Below, in pieces: positions 1-10,592 of a stretch of 64,000 nucleotides of DNA. The first letter of the stretch is position 1; each line of letters begins with the position of its first letter. This DNA is from Pachyseris speciosa (Eukaryota > Cnidaria > Anthozoa > Scleractinia > Pachyseridae): the NCBI GenBank assembly GCA_016490735.1, contig JAEMWC010001104.1, positions 86,001 through 150,000 of the forward strand, read 5' to 3'. Below the pieces are notes generated by a model. The model was given only the letters and a program-made list of their open reading frames with translations, ran no database searches and was not told where the DNA came from. The position numbers and the translations under genes are program-made.

Positions 1-1313
1 GACAAAACACGGCCCTTCCAACCAGGATCCGCATCTACACCATATCATAGTGGTGAAGAAATTCAAATGTGAACGCATTTACACGAGATGAGTGGGCTGC
101 CAGACACATCTTATGATGACATCTTGAGATGAGGTGGCGGCAGCATTCCTTTACTCGGGGGTTTTACTCATCAAGATGACAAACCCACTCTGCTTGAAAG
201 AGCAAGAACTTTCATCAAAAAAGGTTTCCCCAAGTGGATTTTGCAAAATTAGGCCCTATTGGTTTCAGTAAAAAAACCCGGAAATGAGACAACAATTGTC
301 TCGTTGGTTTCGAAAGGTGGTAAGACTGAAATTTTTAAAAAGGATGGCAGCGGCCTTTTCAAAAGATTTACAGACAAATTCAAAACAAGCCTTGGGCCAG
401 AAGCTGAATCTCTGATTTCTCAAGATAATGAAGAAATGAGAAAACCGGTGGAGACTGAGAGAAGCAGAAAAACAACTTAAAGATGCTGAATGTAAAAGAT
501 CTGAGAATAAGAATTGAACAAACTCAAGCCAAGATTGATCAACTCAGGGAATTGAACGCCGAAAACGAATAAGAATCGTGCAAGCAGCAGCAGCGGGCCA
601 AAAACTATCGAGAAGATTTTGAAAACAAGAAAAAAGAGGTTGCTTCTTTGGAAAAACAGGCGAAGCAGCAGGTGCGGCAAATAGCTCAAGAAAAAACCAG
701 GGTCGCCCAAATAAGGGCAAGCCTTGAAGATAAAGAAAGTAAAAGAAACGCTCTCGAGCGGGGGCTCAATGACACAAAAACCTTTGATGATCTGAAAGAA
801 CAAGAAGCTGAGATTCAGCGCCAAAATGAGCAAGATCAGGCAATAATTGATGATCCAGACGCCTCCCCTTCTGACAAACAAGCTGCGGAAGACAGGGTGG
901 CTGAAACAACCGAGGAGCTCGCGCGCTTGCAAATGCAGATTGTGGAAAGAGAAGGGGCGCTTCCGCTCCGTGAGAGGGTCAAAGCGATTTTTAAAAAATA
1001 CGGCATTACTGTAACAGCAATAGTTCTTGCCGCTGGTGTAACAATTGGTGCTGTGGTTGGCGCCATCACCAACTCTTTGAAAGCCCTTGGGAAAGGGTTG
1101 GGAAACGGGCTGAAAGAAATCGGCCAAAAAACCGCTTCACTTTTGCCCAGCCTTATCGGATCAATTGTGTCTTTCCTTTTCAAAACCGCCAGTCAGGCAG
1201 TCGGTTTTCTGTCTGAGCATACCTGGCTGATTATTCTGGCTGCTGTTGCTTTTCTAGTGGAGATGTATGTGAAGAAGACTGCTAGTTTCAGCTTTGCGCC
1301 GCCGCTCCAGTGA
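1..1313 (+). pseudogene. Broken coiled-coil and membrane protein gene of a multi-gene cnidarian element
   Basis: Reading blocks at 259-480 and 648-1313 belong to one former gene, with further remnants of the same reading before 259 and between 481 and 647, all separated by frameshifts and stops. The first block is a compact soluble region with a KKDGSG motif. The middle (about 480-960) is rich in Glu, Gln, Arg and Lys with heptad-like spacing, so a long coiled coil is likely. The end (about 1000-1290) has hydrophobic Ala/Gly/Ile/Val stretches typical of two or three membrane segments around a Gly-Lys linker, then a basic tail. Its 3' end overlaps the 3' end of the convergent gene at 1254-3819 by about 60 bases. 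I recall proteins of this layout repeated many times in coral genomes beside the other genes listed here; function is unknown. The host, virus or transposon nature of the cluster is not proven from this copy. Confidence 0.55.
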
Positions 1314-3819
1314 AAAGAACACCACTCCGGCAAGTAAAAGGGCGCATATCGCGACAATTATTTTGTTCATGTTGTGGGCATCGTTTCCTGAACCTGTTGG
1401 CTGGATTGGTTCTGTTTCCTGATTTGGAGTTGCGTTTGTGTTTTCCTGTTGTAGATGTGAAGTTGGAATTTTTGTTTTTTCTTTTGCAGCGGCCTTGTGG
1501 ATTGGGTTTGACAGGTGGCTGTTCTGGGGGTTAATCTTAAAGGGGCCTCCTACCATAAGGTGAAGAGCAGCTTTTTTTGTGCCCTGGTTTACGTCGTTCT
1601 TTATACCAAGACTCATTTCATTTGTTGCCTGTTTCAGTCTGCTATTGTAACCAACCACGCTTCCTGTGTTAATTATCATGTTGCTCGGCATAAGCCAGGT
1701 GCCCGGACAAACAGCAAATTCAGCCTGACCTTTTGCCTCATCCACAGCCAACTGATAACGTTGCACGCTCTTGGCCATGTCTGGTTGCCTTATCGTGTCT
1801 TCCATCAAAACAAGAAACTTGTTTCGCACCTCCACGGCACGCCCTCCATCTACAAGAATGCTACTTTGAACATTTACCTGGGCACCCCAAATGCAGTAAA
1901 CAAACACCTCTATTGACTGATTTATTCTTGACAAACCTGCCGGTGTAAGACCGCTGGATTCATTGGGGCAGAACCAATCTACCTGCATTTCAGCATCACT
2001 TTTGGGTTTTATGGAAAGAATTGCGTTCCCTTTGCTTGCGGAACTGCCTTCATCACTGAACTTATCGTGGCCTGGGTATGGTGCTCCAGTTTTGTAGGGG
2101 CCGCGGACCCAAATGTTAACACTGCCCAGCCCATGATTGGCGCCTCTTTTGAAACGAAAATCAGTCGAGGGATCAACCCCAAACTCGTTACAAATTCTTT
2201 TGTATGGAGCCACATCATACTTGTTGTTTGTCCGATTAAAAGTTGGGTGGTCGGGCAAAGCGCTTACCGTATTTATTCGGCTATAAGCCGATCCCGGCTA
2301 TAAGCCGAGACCCTAAACTTAGCAAGTGGAGTAGTGACCAGATGTTCACCAAAAAAACCCAGAAAACACTTGGCTATAAGCCGAGTCTTGAAAATCGAAT
2401 GCCGAAGTTCAGTGGAGAAAAAAAATACGCATGGATCGTGTGCCAAACTTCAGCGAGAATTATGTTGAAAATCTGAAAAATTTAATGCCACACCTTCACC
2501 ATGAAGGAATTTTAACGAACCTTGTAACTTTAAGGAAATTTTTGGAACCTTTTTATGCCAAAAAAACTCAAAACACTTCCAAAACACAAAAGGTCGAAGT
2601 TGTAGACGACCCGCCATCTTGTATGATCTGGCAGGCTAGGTGAGCGAGAGGTTACCAAGCCAGCAACGTGCTTTGAGTCACGCTCGGTTGTGCTTGATCC
2701 CAAAAGGAGAAACAGGATGGTTTTGCTCAAGTTTATTGAAGAATTTCTTCCACAGATAACATCACAAAGTAGACCCAATTAATTCACAGGAAATGTGACG
2801 ACTTCTGTGGAGATAACAAGCTTATAGTAGGGTATGTGAAGCAACAAATAGGTTAAGTGTGATGCCGACAACGACCGATGAAACTTTCCTTGAATCAAAA
2901 CTAGCAAATGGCTCCTTTACGAGCCACCACACATAAAAAAGTCAATGATAACACAGAAAACTTGTTTTTGGCTCTCATTTTTATTGTTGTCTTTGGGTCT
3001 TTGAACTTTTTCCCCCCGAGAATTATCGGCTATAAGCCGAACACCCTTCTCTGGTGGAAATTTTTACTCTCGGTAGTTTAATTTAACGGAAAAATCGCTC
3101 GGCTTATAGTCAAATAAATACGGTATGTTCTGAATCCCACCCATCTGAAACAGGATACGCCTGATAGTGAAATAGACATGGAAGTGATAAGAAGATCTTA
3201 CCTGGGGTGGTAAACTAAGAATTTTGTTATCCTCGAAAATCTAACGACTAATGCCGCAGCTGGTTGTAGTGCACCAAACTGCAAAGTTAAGCTGTTGCTG
3301 CCAGTAGGTCATATTTGGGCCGGCTAACCATTTATTTGCCTCTTTTCCTGAATGATGAGTAAGATCGAATATTTGAAATATATCCCTTAATTTCATTGAA
3401 AAATGTTGGTATGGTGTTACATAAATATCGATTGGGCTGCTAAATATTTTTTGCAAACTGCTATTTGGTAGTTCGTAAAAGGATATAGCAGGTATTGGCA
3501 AATTTAAGTTTTTAAAATCTTCTCTAATCACGAGCTGGTGTGGAAACCCTCCAATCTTACCAAACCCCAAAGCCTTTTTCATTGCCTAGGGCCAATATTT
3601 TTTGTCTGAACCGAAAGCACTTTTCAGATTATCTGGCCCACCTTTGAAAAAAATTTCTGCTGTTGCCTTGTGGTCTTCGGTAAAGTTGGTTTCCGCAGTA
3701 AATTTACTCTTGTTGGCAGAGGGGAATTTAGACAAAAACCCAGGCCAAGCTTTATCTTTTGCAGTTTTAGAAATTTGGCAGGCCTGCGGTGATTGGATCC
3801 ACTGCAAAAAAATTGCCAT
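1254..3819 (-). pseudogene. Large element-encoded protein with C-terminal membrane anchor, split by a TIR insertion
   Basis: Two parts of one minus-strand gene. The N-terminal part reads from 3819 to 3241 in one frame with a single internal stop near 3583-3585 and contains a conserved-looking region ending around a Trp-Gln-Gln-Gln motif. Remnants continue between 3240 and 3127. The C-terminal part is an open frame from 2258 to 1254 (334 codons). It is rich in Gly, Asn, Gln and Val in the body and ends with a Pro/Thr/Gln-rich linker, one transmembrane helix (ICALLLAGVVFF) and a basic tail. The two parts are separated by a TIR element (2265-3125) that interrupts the reading. I recall full-length homologues in coral genomes that fuse these two parts, so this is one broken gene rather than two. 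A structural (capsid-like) protein is a possibility but cannot be shown here. Convergent with the gene at 1-1313. Confidence 0.55.
2265..3125. mobile_element. 861-bp TIR element with repeated CGGCTATAAGCCG palindromes
   Basis: The ends are imperfect inverted repeats beginning TACCGTATTTATT and continuing into a CTATAAGCCGA block. Inside the left end the palindromic block CGGCTATAAGCCG recurs at least three times (about 2277-2385), and related blocks occur near 3025 and 3100. No transposase can be seen, so it is a non-autonomous element. It sits inside the large minus-strand gene and breaks it. No convincing target duplication is visible, so the superfamily is undetermined. Confidence 0.6.
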
Positions 3820-3844
3820 CTTATGAAAGGGGTGATATTTTCAA

Positions 3845-4306
3845 TTGAATGTTTATGTGCGCTTAAATAAAATGGTTGTTATCACAATCGACATGACTTT
3901 GAATGGGGACACTGTATACTTTAAGTGTCCTATTCCAAACCCTAAGTTTGTCCAACTTCTCTCTTGCTCGCTTTTCAATACTTGGAACTATTTGGAAAAG
4001 ATGGGGGAAATATTTTACAAAGACGGTGATAAAAACATCACACAGGAATTTCCCCCTGGATTCTACAATTTTGAAAAATTTGTGGAAATTTTGAAAAAAG
4101 CCTTTACCAAAAAAGATTATGACAAACCTTTGTCTATTGAAACTAATTCACCTTCACATGCATTGATAATTAGTAAAAATAAACAAACAACTGGTTTTTG
4201 GGTTAATGAACCTCTTTCAAAAATTCTCCGAATTTACCCGAATCAAATTATTGCTAAAAGTTTCACTGTTTTGCTCGACATTCCAAACAACTATTACATC
4301 CATTGA
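3845..4306 (+). CDS. Uncharacterised 153-residue protein of the multi-gene cnidarian element
   Basis: Open frame starting just beyond the 5' end of the divergent gene at 3819, so the two likely share a short promoter region of about 25 bases. There is no signal peptide and no membrane helix. The middle has a P-P-G-F-Y-x-F-E-x-F motif followed by a long basic helix, and the C-terminal third reads like a beta-rich domain. I recall many cnidarian repeat-encoded proteins with this P-x-G-x-Y pattern in multi-gene, virus-like clusters, but I cannot assign a function. This is the only gene of the cluster that is still open from end to end. An alternative start at the internal Met near 3872 is possible. 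Confidence 0.5.
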   Translation: MNVYVRLNKMVVITIDMTLNGDTVYFKCPIPNPKFVQLLSCSLFNTWNYLEKMGEIFYKDGDKNITQEFPPGFYNFEKFVEILKKAFTKKDYDKPLSIETNSPSHALIISKNKQTTGFWVNEPLSKILRIYPNQIIAKSFTVLLDIPNNYYIH

Positions 4307-4339
4307 AAAACAAATTTCCGATGAGGAGGAACATTACAG

Positions 4340-4826
4340 GACCATGTTTAAAAATACAAAAAGGCCAGGAAAGTGGTCCGATACTTTACAGTCGGCCTTG
4401 GCGGGGCATCGGTTGCCCTTTCTTCCAGCGATTTAGCCGCGGCTCTGACTGGTGTGGGAATTGTTGTTGGAGCCCCTTTGGGTGCTGTAGGTGCATTTTG
4501 TGGGGCGGCTTCCACAGCCCTAGCAGCTTTCAACAAAAGCTGGAAAAAAAGGTTGAAAACACGCTGAGGTTCACGTTCTGGCTTTTGCGAAACATGATTC
4601 CATCAAGGGTTGCATTTCCATCGCAATCAATGACAACAAGGTCTCCAATGAGGAGTTTCAAATAGTTTTGCATGAAATCGAGAACTATCAAAGCTGCAAA
4701 GAATCTTTGAATGCAAAATTTGCAAAAAACCAGCCCGATTCTAACCCTCCACATCTTAAAAAAATAAGGGAAGATGATCGCGAGGAGTTCAGAAAAAAAC
4801 TCGCAGCGAGCACAGCTTTGAACTAA
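4340..4826 (+). pseudogene. Glycine-rich hydrophobic protein gene of the element, frameshifted twice
   Basis: The 4373-4567 frame encodes a run of Gly, Ala, Val and Leu residues (glycine-zipper-like) ending in a Lys-rich segment. The coding sense then shifts: a short stretch reads on in the frame ending at 4665, and from 4566 to the TAA at 4824-4826 a third frame gives a helical, charged C-terminal domain of about 86 residues rich in Asp, Asn, Glu and Lys. The order hydrophobic Gly-rich, basic, helical acidic/basic tail is one I recall from repeated coral proteins. It follows the 3845-4306 gene by a few dozen bases on the same strand. Confidence 0.5.
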
Positions 4827-4912
4827 AATTTGAAGGAAGAAACGTAAAATTCTATACAAGTCTCTTGAAAAATGTAACTTAAACAAACAGATGATTACAT
4901 CTTCGGGACAAA

Positions 4913-5038
4913 ATGATTGCTCTGTTCCATGCTATTGCTTATTTTTTAGCAGAGCTTTCAACGCCTGTTTGGCAAAAAGAGGTCAGACAAATCACCTTTG
5001 AATTTGCTGAAACAATGAAAGACGCAGAAATTAAATAA
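4913..5038 (+). CDS. Small 41-residue protein downstream in the element
   Basis: ATG at 4913 and TAA at 5036. The N-terminal half is hydrophobic with aromatic residues, a possible membrane segment, and the C-terminal half is charged. It sits in line with the genes at 3845-4826 and before the remnant at 5113-5319. Too short to identify by itself; listed because of its position in the cluster and its non-random composition. Confidence 0.3.
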   Translation: MIALFHAIAYFLAELSTPVWQKEVRQITFEFAETMKDAEIK

Positions 5039-5112
5039 AAAAAATTCCAAGATAGGATGGAAGATCTTTACTGTGTGAAGGAAAAAAGAAAACCCCGAAT
5101 GTTCGGGGCACA

Positions 5113-5319
5113 ATGGATGGCTTCATGGATAATTTGTTTAACCATACCCCATCCCTGGGCATTTCGCTCTCTTATTTTTATGAAAACGAGCTCCCTGCAA
5201 ATTTTTTCGCGAAGTTCAAAAGGCAGTTTTTGAATCAGTTCTCCTAAGGAAGACTCGGCTTGGGCGGGCAGGCCGTTGTTTCCCCCCAGCAGGGCGGCTT
5301 GGCCTTAAAACTTGTTTAG
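5113..5319 (+). pseudogene. Short gene remnant at the right end of the multi-gene element
   Basis: One frame runs from ATG at 5113 to TAG at 5317 with a single internal TAA at 5245-5247. The second half contains a Gly/Gln-rich motif ending SPQQGGLAL. It is in line with the preceding small genes and is the last recognisable coding piece before the inverted repeat at 5470. Function unknown. Confidence 0.35.
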
Positions 5320-5469
5320 GACTTCTTCCTGCACTCTTGAACCGGCCATTCCTTTGTGTACCCTGTACACGCTTTTCTCTAAAAGGGGGTGGCTTTGATC
5401 CACTTTTTATGGTTTAAGGGCTATTTCGCTGTGAATTGTGTTAAAACGAGTTTAACTATTTTTATTAAC

Positions 5470-5621
5470 ACACACTGATAAAGTGGGGCGTTTTGATCCG
5501 GTGGAATGCAGCATTGGGTTGTACAAACCATTCAGGCAACGAAGCTTGCGAGTTGCCTGTATGGTTTGTACAACCCAATGCTGTATGAAGGTGGATCAGA
5601 ACCCCCACTTTATCAGTGTGT
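5470..5621. repeat. 71-bp near-perfect inverted repeat (hairpin) at the right edge of the multi-gene element
   Basis: Left arm 5470-5540 and right arm 5552-5621 are complementary over about 70 bases with few mismatches, around an 11-bp centre. Both arms start ACACACTGATAAAGTGGGG and contain TGATCC. A weaker relative (GGGGGT..TTTGATCCAC) lies at 5382-5403. This looks like two abutting terminal inverted repeats or a foldback end of the element to the left. The adjacent TGG/TAG microsatellite starts exactly at its right edge. Confidence 0.7.
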
Positions 5622-5889
5622 GATAGTGGTTGTGGTAGTGGTCATGGTAGTGGTTGTGGTAGTGGCAGTGGTAGTGATGGTGGTAGGGGTATTGATAGTG
5701 GTAGTGATAGTGGTAGTGGTAGTGACAGTGACAGTGACAGTGGTAGTGGCAGTGGCAGTGGTAATGGTAGTAGTAGTAGTGGCAGTGGTAGTGGTAGTTG
5801 ACAGTGATAAAGTGGCAGTAGAAGAGGTAGTGGTAGTGGTAGTTGATAGTGGTAAAGAGGCAGTAGAAGTGTTAGTGGTAGTGGTAGTG
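5622..5889. repeat. TGG/TAG-type microsatellite (left part)
   Basis: Degenerate tandem GTGGTA / GTAGTGGTAGTG and GTGACA units over about 270 bases. The same repeat continues at 10720-10830 on the other side of the Gypsy element, so it was one array before insertion. Valine- or serine-rich frames here are by-products of the repeat. Confidence 0.9.
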
Positions 5890-5894
5890 ACATT

Positions 5895-6021
5895 TGTAGA
5901 ATATTGTTGAGACAAGCTGGACAAGATATGGCTGCCCGCAGCCAGGCGTGGAACTAGCTTTATTAAATATTCAAACCAACTTAAATACACGAGCCTAATT
6001 TGAATATGCTAATCCGTGACA
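5895..6021 (-). repeat. 3' LTR of the Gypsy element
   Basis: 127 bp, about 93-95% identical by eye to 10593-10719. In element orientation it starts TGTCACGGATTAGC and ends ACTACA-like. The few differences between the LTRs suggest a moderately old insertion. Confidence 0.9.
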
Positions 6022-6204
6022 CTACTTTCCCGCCAAAAAAAGAAACTTGAAATATCAACAAAAATAATAAAGGAAAATACAACAACACTTTTTCCCCGCC
6101 AGAAAACAAAACAAACAAACAAAACAATATCTTGATGTCAAGTCAACAGCACAGTTCTCACTCAGTCATTACAATTCCCCCTGCACAACTTCTTACAAAT
6201 TTAA

Positions 6205-7695
6205 TCACACTACCAGCTTTCGAATTCTGGTAGAACGTCTTAGAGTTTTTGAAGGTGACAAGATCATTTCCGGGTTGCCTTCAACTTTGATTTCTTTAGC
6301 AATGGGTGAACTAGCGATTGGCATGGTGCAGTCGTTGCCCGATATTGGTGGCACAGCTCCACATTGACTACTCTCCGCAACAGTTCGTGGAAGACTAGTT
6401 TCCTGGTTTTGAACACCAACAGGCCCCAACACGCTTTGAAATTCTTGCAAACAGCTTCCTTCCTCAAATGAGTTCCCCAGATCAGCTGACATCTTCTGGT
6501 TATCAAGTGCCCTGATAAGATGATCCGCATGAACACGCCTTATTACAGCGCCCATCTGGATGAGATACCACCGACCTCCACACACCTCCAAAACAACACC
6601 TGGACTCCACTTCGCAGACTGCAACGTGAATCCTCTGTCAGGAATATGGACCTGGACGGGGGCGTTCACCATAAAACCCCTCTCAATCTGTGATTTGTCA
6701 TGGTAAAGCTTCTGCTTCATCTGCTTATTCTCAACAGCTTGTACCAGATTCGGTTTCAATAAGGACAATCTAGTTCGCAATTGCCTCTTCACCATTAACT
6801 CAGCTGGGGTTCGCCCTGTCACACTATGCGGTGTGGAACGGTACTTGATCAAAAAATTGGCTAGCCTGTGCTTCATCGTCACACCGCCAGTTCCCTGTAA
6901 CACCTGTTTCTCCAAAGCTTCCTTCACCACGCGGACTGACCTCGCTGCTGCATTGACCATTTGAAGCAGGATGGTACAGAGGAACTAAAGTATGCTTGAT
7001 TCCATTCTGTCTTGTGAATCTCGCAAACTGCTCTGACGTAAATTGTGGACCATTATCTGAGACCAGTTGTTCTGGAAGGCCATGCTCGGCAAATATGAGC
7101 CTCAGCTCATCAATGGTGTGCTCAGTAGTGGTTGAGGTCATGGGCTTTATGTCTATCCATTTGGAATGACTGTCGATGAGCACCAGAAAATAATCAGTTC
7201 CTTTCTGACAAAAGTCAATATGCAGCCTCTGAAAGGGTCTTGATGGCCATTTCCAGGGATGCAAAGGCATTTAGGGGGCAAACTTCTTACATTCTGACAC
7301 ACTGTGCAACTCTTAACCACCGATTCAATTTTTCCGTCTAATCCAGGCCATCACATGAAGCTTCTGGCAATGGCTTTCATGCTGCATACACCTGGGTGTG
7401 CCCAGTGCAATTCACTCAACAGCAGACCTCTCAGAACCGTCGGAACAACCACCCGAATTTCCCAGAGGACACAACCTTGTTCACATGACAACTCATATCT
7501 CCTGTTATGGAACGGCTTCAGCTCCACATCATCACAGGTCTCAGGCCAACCATTCATGGTATACTGATGCACCTTGCACAGCAAAGGATCTTTGAGTGTT
7601 GCCTGTGTAATGTCCATGGCCATAACTGGGAAGTCTTCCCAACCGCTCCAAGAGTGTAAACTTCGCCCTCCATGGCAACGCTTGAATCCTGGCAC
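6205..7695 (-). pseudogene. Gypsy integrase (zinc-binding, catalytic core, C-terminal domain), broken
   Basis: Read leftwards from 7695: an H2C2 zinc-binding region (His residues in LHWAHPG, then CTVCQ after a TGA at the end of the first block, near 7351), the catalytic core at 7270-6824 with the first Asp in HIDFCQ and the second Asp in VSDNGPQF, then a frameshift near 6950 into the frame 6960-6205. That frame carries the rest of the core, a basic linker and a long C-terminal tail. Around the frameshift, where the catalytic Glu of the D,D-35-E triad is expected, the downstream frame reads AAAR, so the acidic residue is missing. The tail ends Ser/Thr/Arg-rich. Not functional. Confidence 0.88.
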
Positions 7696-8129
7696 GGCAA
7701 TCTCGACAACGTGGCAGAATTCAAATGTTCCTCTGACCTACGATACACAAGATCATAGTCATATGCTGATAGCACAAGTGCCCGTCTCCGCATACGTGCT
7801 GCAGCAAGAGTTGGAACAGCGGACTTGGGACCAAAAATTGCCTGCAAAGGCTTGTGGTCTGTAACAAGAGCAAATCTGTGCCCATACAAAAACTGGTGAA
7901 AACGTTTCATCCCAAACACCAAGGACAAGGCTTCCTTTTCAACTTGAGCATAATTGTTCTCACTGGCACTCAATGTTCTTGACGCAAATGCAATTGGTCG
8001 TTCTTGCCCATCATCCATCATGTGATTGATAACTGCTCCAAGTCTGTAAGATGAAGCGTCACACGCCAGTCGAAGATCACGTTTGGCATCATAATGAACA
8101 AGTAGTGCATCACTGCTCAGGCCTGCCTT
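7554..8129 (-). pseudogene. Gypsy RNase H domain
   Basis: Contains the RNase H motifs LACDAS (upstream of 8021), FASRTLS and the TDHKPLQAIF signature, then the tether region that leads to integrase. The N-terminal part runs up to about 8129, where a foreign AT-rich insert of about 100 bp separates it from the reverse transcriptase thumb/connection at 8223-8447. Confidence 0.85.
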
Positions 8130-8228
8130 ACTTTTTTTATTGATTTTTTTATTGATACAGCAATTAGAAACTAATTACACCTACTACAAACTAAAATACA
8201 ATAATATAACAGATTAAACTAATTACAA
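8130..8228 (-). mobile_element. Short LINE 3'-tail insertion inside the Gypsy pol gene
   Basis: AT-rich segment lying between the RT and RNase H reading blocks. On the minus strand it ends with two tandem ATCAATAAAAAAA units, as at the 3' end of a non-LTR element. No coding sense. It is too short to assign to a family. Confidence 0.5.
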
Positions 8229-9612
8229 TAAAGCCTTACACTTTTCATAAGCTCTCTGTTCTACACTGGTCCACCTCCACTGTACATCTTTCTTCAGTAA
8301 CAGATGCAATGGCGCAAGAGTTGTGGCCAACACCAGTAGGAAATGCGAGTAATACTGTACCATTCTCAGAAACAACTGCAACTCACTCACATCTTTCGGT
8401 GGTGGGGCATTCTTTATGGCATCAATCTTCTCCTGAACCGGATGCAACCATCACCATCCACTCGCAAGCCAAGATACACAACTTGCTTCTTCAGGAAAAC
8501 ACACTTTCTTAGGTTTAGCCGCACATTATACTTCTGCAGTCTCTCTAACACTTCTCCCATGATTTCCAAGTTTTCTTCCGTGTCAACACTGCCGACAAGA
8601 ATGTCATCTTGATTACATAAGCAATTCTCCACACCTTGCAGGATTTTATCCATGGTTGCTTGGAAAATAATTGGCACTAACTTGACATCGTAGGGCAACT
8701 TTGTATACGCATACAGTCCCTTATGAGTGTTAATACACAGGTACTTTTGGCTCGCTTCATCAACACTCATTTGTGCATAAGCATTTGTGAGGTTAAGTTT
8801 TGTGAATACCTTGGATCCAGCCAGTGCGGAGTACAGGTCCTGTGCTGTTGGGAGAGGATACTGTTCATCATCAACCACTTGATTAATTACTTTGTAATCG
8901 CCGCATATTCTGACCAATCCGTCAGCCTTCGGCACAACAACAATAGGGCTCGCCCAATCGCTGCGGTCGATCTTGATGATAACTCCACTTTCCAGCTTGT
9001 TAAGCTGCGCCTCCACAGCCTCCCTCCATGCATACAGGACAGGGCGCGACTTGAAGTAAATTGGACTTGCTCCCTCACGTACACGGATGTGCGCTTCTAT
9101 TCCCTTCATACCATCATATCCTTCTCTAAACAGATCGGCATGCTTGTCAAGGATGCAGTCTAACTCCTCATTCCTCAACGTTACGTTCAGACTGAAAACC
9201 TCATTCCAATTGACCTTGAGTTTTTCCAACCAATTCTGCCCCAGCATAGTTGGCTTGCCCTCATTCTCAACTACGATCATCGGAAGAATGTATTCTTGTC
9301 TGCTATAAACAGCCTTACACAGCACCTGACCTCACGTCCTTAATGTTTCACCTGAGTAGGTCTTGAGCTTCACGTCAGTGTTCTGAGGTGGAAAAGATTT
9401 GAACCTCTTGACGTGTCTCGATATTACATAATATGATTGTTGCTATGCTACACTAGGGACATGCGTAGTTGAGATAAGTGAACCATGTGCTTGGAGCCAA
9501 ATGGCGTTGTTTGTACTTCGATGTTGTGTTCAGTTTTATTAAACTTAGTGTGATCTCAAGACAGTAAGTATCTCTACTCATGATAGAAAAATCAGCTGCC
9601 GTGTCAACCTTT
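8223..9612 (-). pseudogene. Gypsy protease remnant and reverse transcriptase
   Basis: At about 9600 the former protease reads VDTAADFSIM, so the aspartic protease D-T-G has become D-T-A. It lies in a different frame from the end of gag. The RT is open from 9325 to 8414: LNKLESGVI, then the palm motif region FTKLNLTNAYAQ, then QDDILV as the catalytic Asp-Asp box (the usual Tyr two residues before the pair is Asn). The frame breaks near 8440 and the thumb and connection continue to 8223. The canonical LPFG motif is altered. Substitutions and frameshifts mark it as a pseudogene. Confidence 0.88.
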
Positions 9613-10497
9613 GTCGATACTCTCACCATTTATACCTACCTCAACAAGGTAGCCCTTACTCGCTCTGCCGCTGTTCGTAGCATAGAGCCCAAAAATACCC
9701 CACTCATCGTCTGAACTCCGAATTTCATCTTCATCTGGGGTCTGATTGTCGACTGCCAAATTCTGAACTCTTCCCTTCCTTGCCCTTCCTAAAGTGCCAC
9801 TCTTACATGCAGAAGCGATGTGTCCCACCTGCTGACACTTATAGCACATTGCCCTCTTACATCTACCTGACCTGAATGAGTGGTTACCATTGCACCGTGA
9901 ACACTTTGCATCTGGCTGTCTGTTGTCCCCTCTGTCACTTGTGCTGACTTTATTAACTGAAATCGTCGTTCCCGTCCCTGAACCATGGTTTGGTCTAAAA
10001 TCACGGCTATTCCTCTCTGCCAGCTCCATAGAAATGGCAATGTTACATGCAGTATCAAACGTCAATCTTGATGTGTTCAGCAACTTGTTTTGAATTTTCA
10101 CATTGTTTAAACCGCAAACAAACCTGTTCCTCAATGCTCGGTTCAAGAATTCTCCATAGCTGCAGTGGATCGACAATTTTGTTAAGGCCACAATGTAATC
10201 ACTAATCGACTCATCCGTTTGTTGATTTCGCATGCCGAAGTGAAAGCTTTCCGTAATCTCCAAAGGAGCAGGATCATAATGATTCTTTAGCCTCTGCACA
10301 ATATCTGCCAAAGATGTATCTGTAGGTTTCGCCGGCGACAACAGATTACTTATCACAGAATAAATTTCCGAACCGACTTCAGCAAGAAAAATTGCCTTCT
10401 TCTGCTCGGCGACACGTCCATTCGCGGCCACGTGTTCTGTACCCGGAGTCTCATCATCATCATCATCATCATCAGCTTTATTTAAACATGGTATCAA
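9604..10497 (-). pseudogene. Gypsy gag (capsid and two zinc knuckles), N-terminus lost
   Basis: 297-codon frame. The capsid-like region (about residues 25-150) resembles retrotransposon gag, followed by a basic linker and two Cys-His boxes, CSRCNGNH and CYKCQQVGHIASAC. The second is a canonical CCHC knuckle. The start codon lies before a poly-Asp run encoded by a GAT repeat (10455-10475). The usual N-terminal capsid helices are missing, so the 5' end of the gene and the leader have been deleted. Confidence 0.85.
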
Positions 10498-10592
10498 TTC
10501 ATATGTACAAATAATATATGCTCTTCCATCGAGCCATGTATTTACAATTAATCCTACAGTAAAAGAACGACAATGTTGTTCGCCGTATAAAA

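Noticed and set aside
5506..5990. Long Val-, Ser- or Thr-rich frames on both strands
   Set aside because: They are readings of the TGG/TAG microsatellite.
6205..10497. A host gene with integrase/RT domains
   Set aside because: Flanking LTRs, gag-pol order and multiple defects identify a dead retrotransposon.
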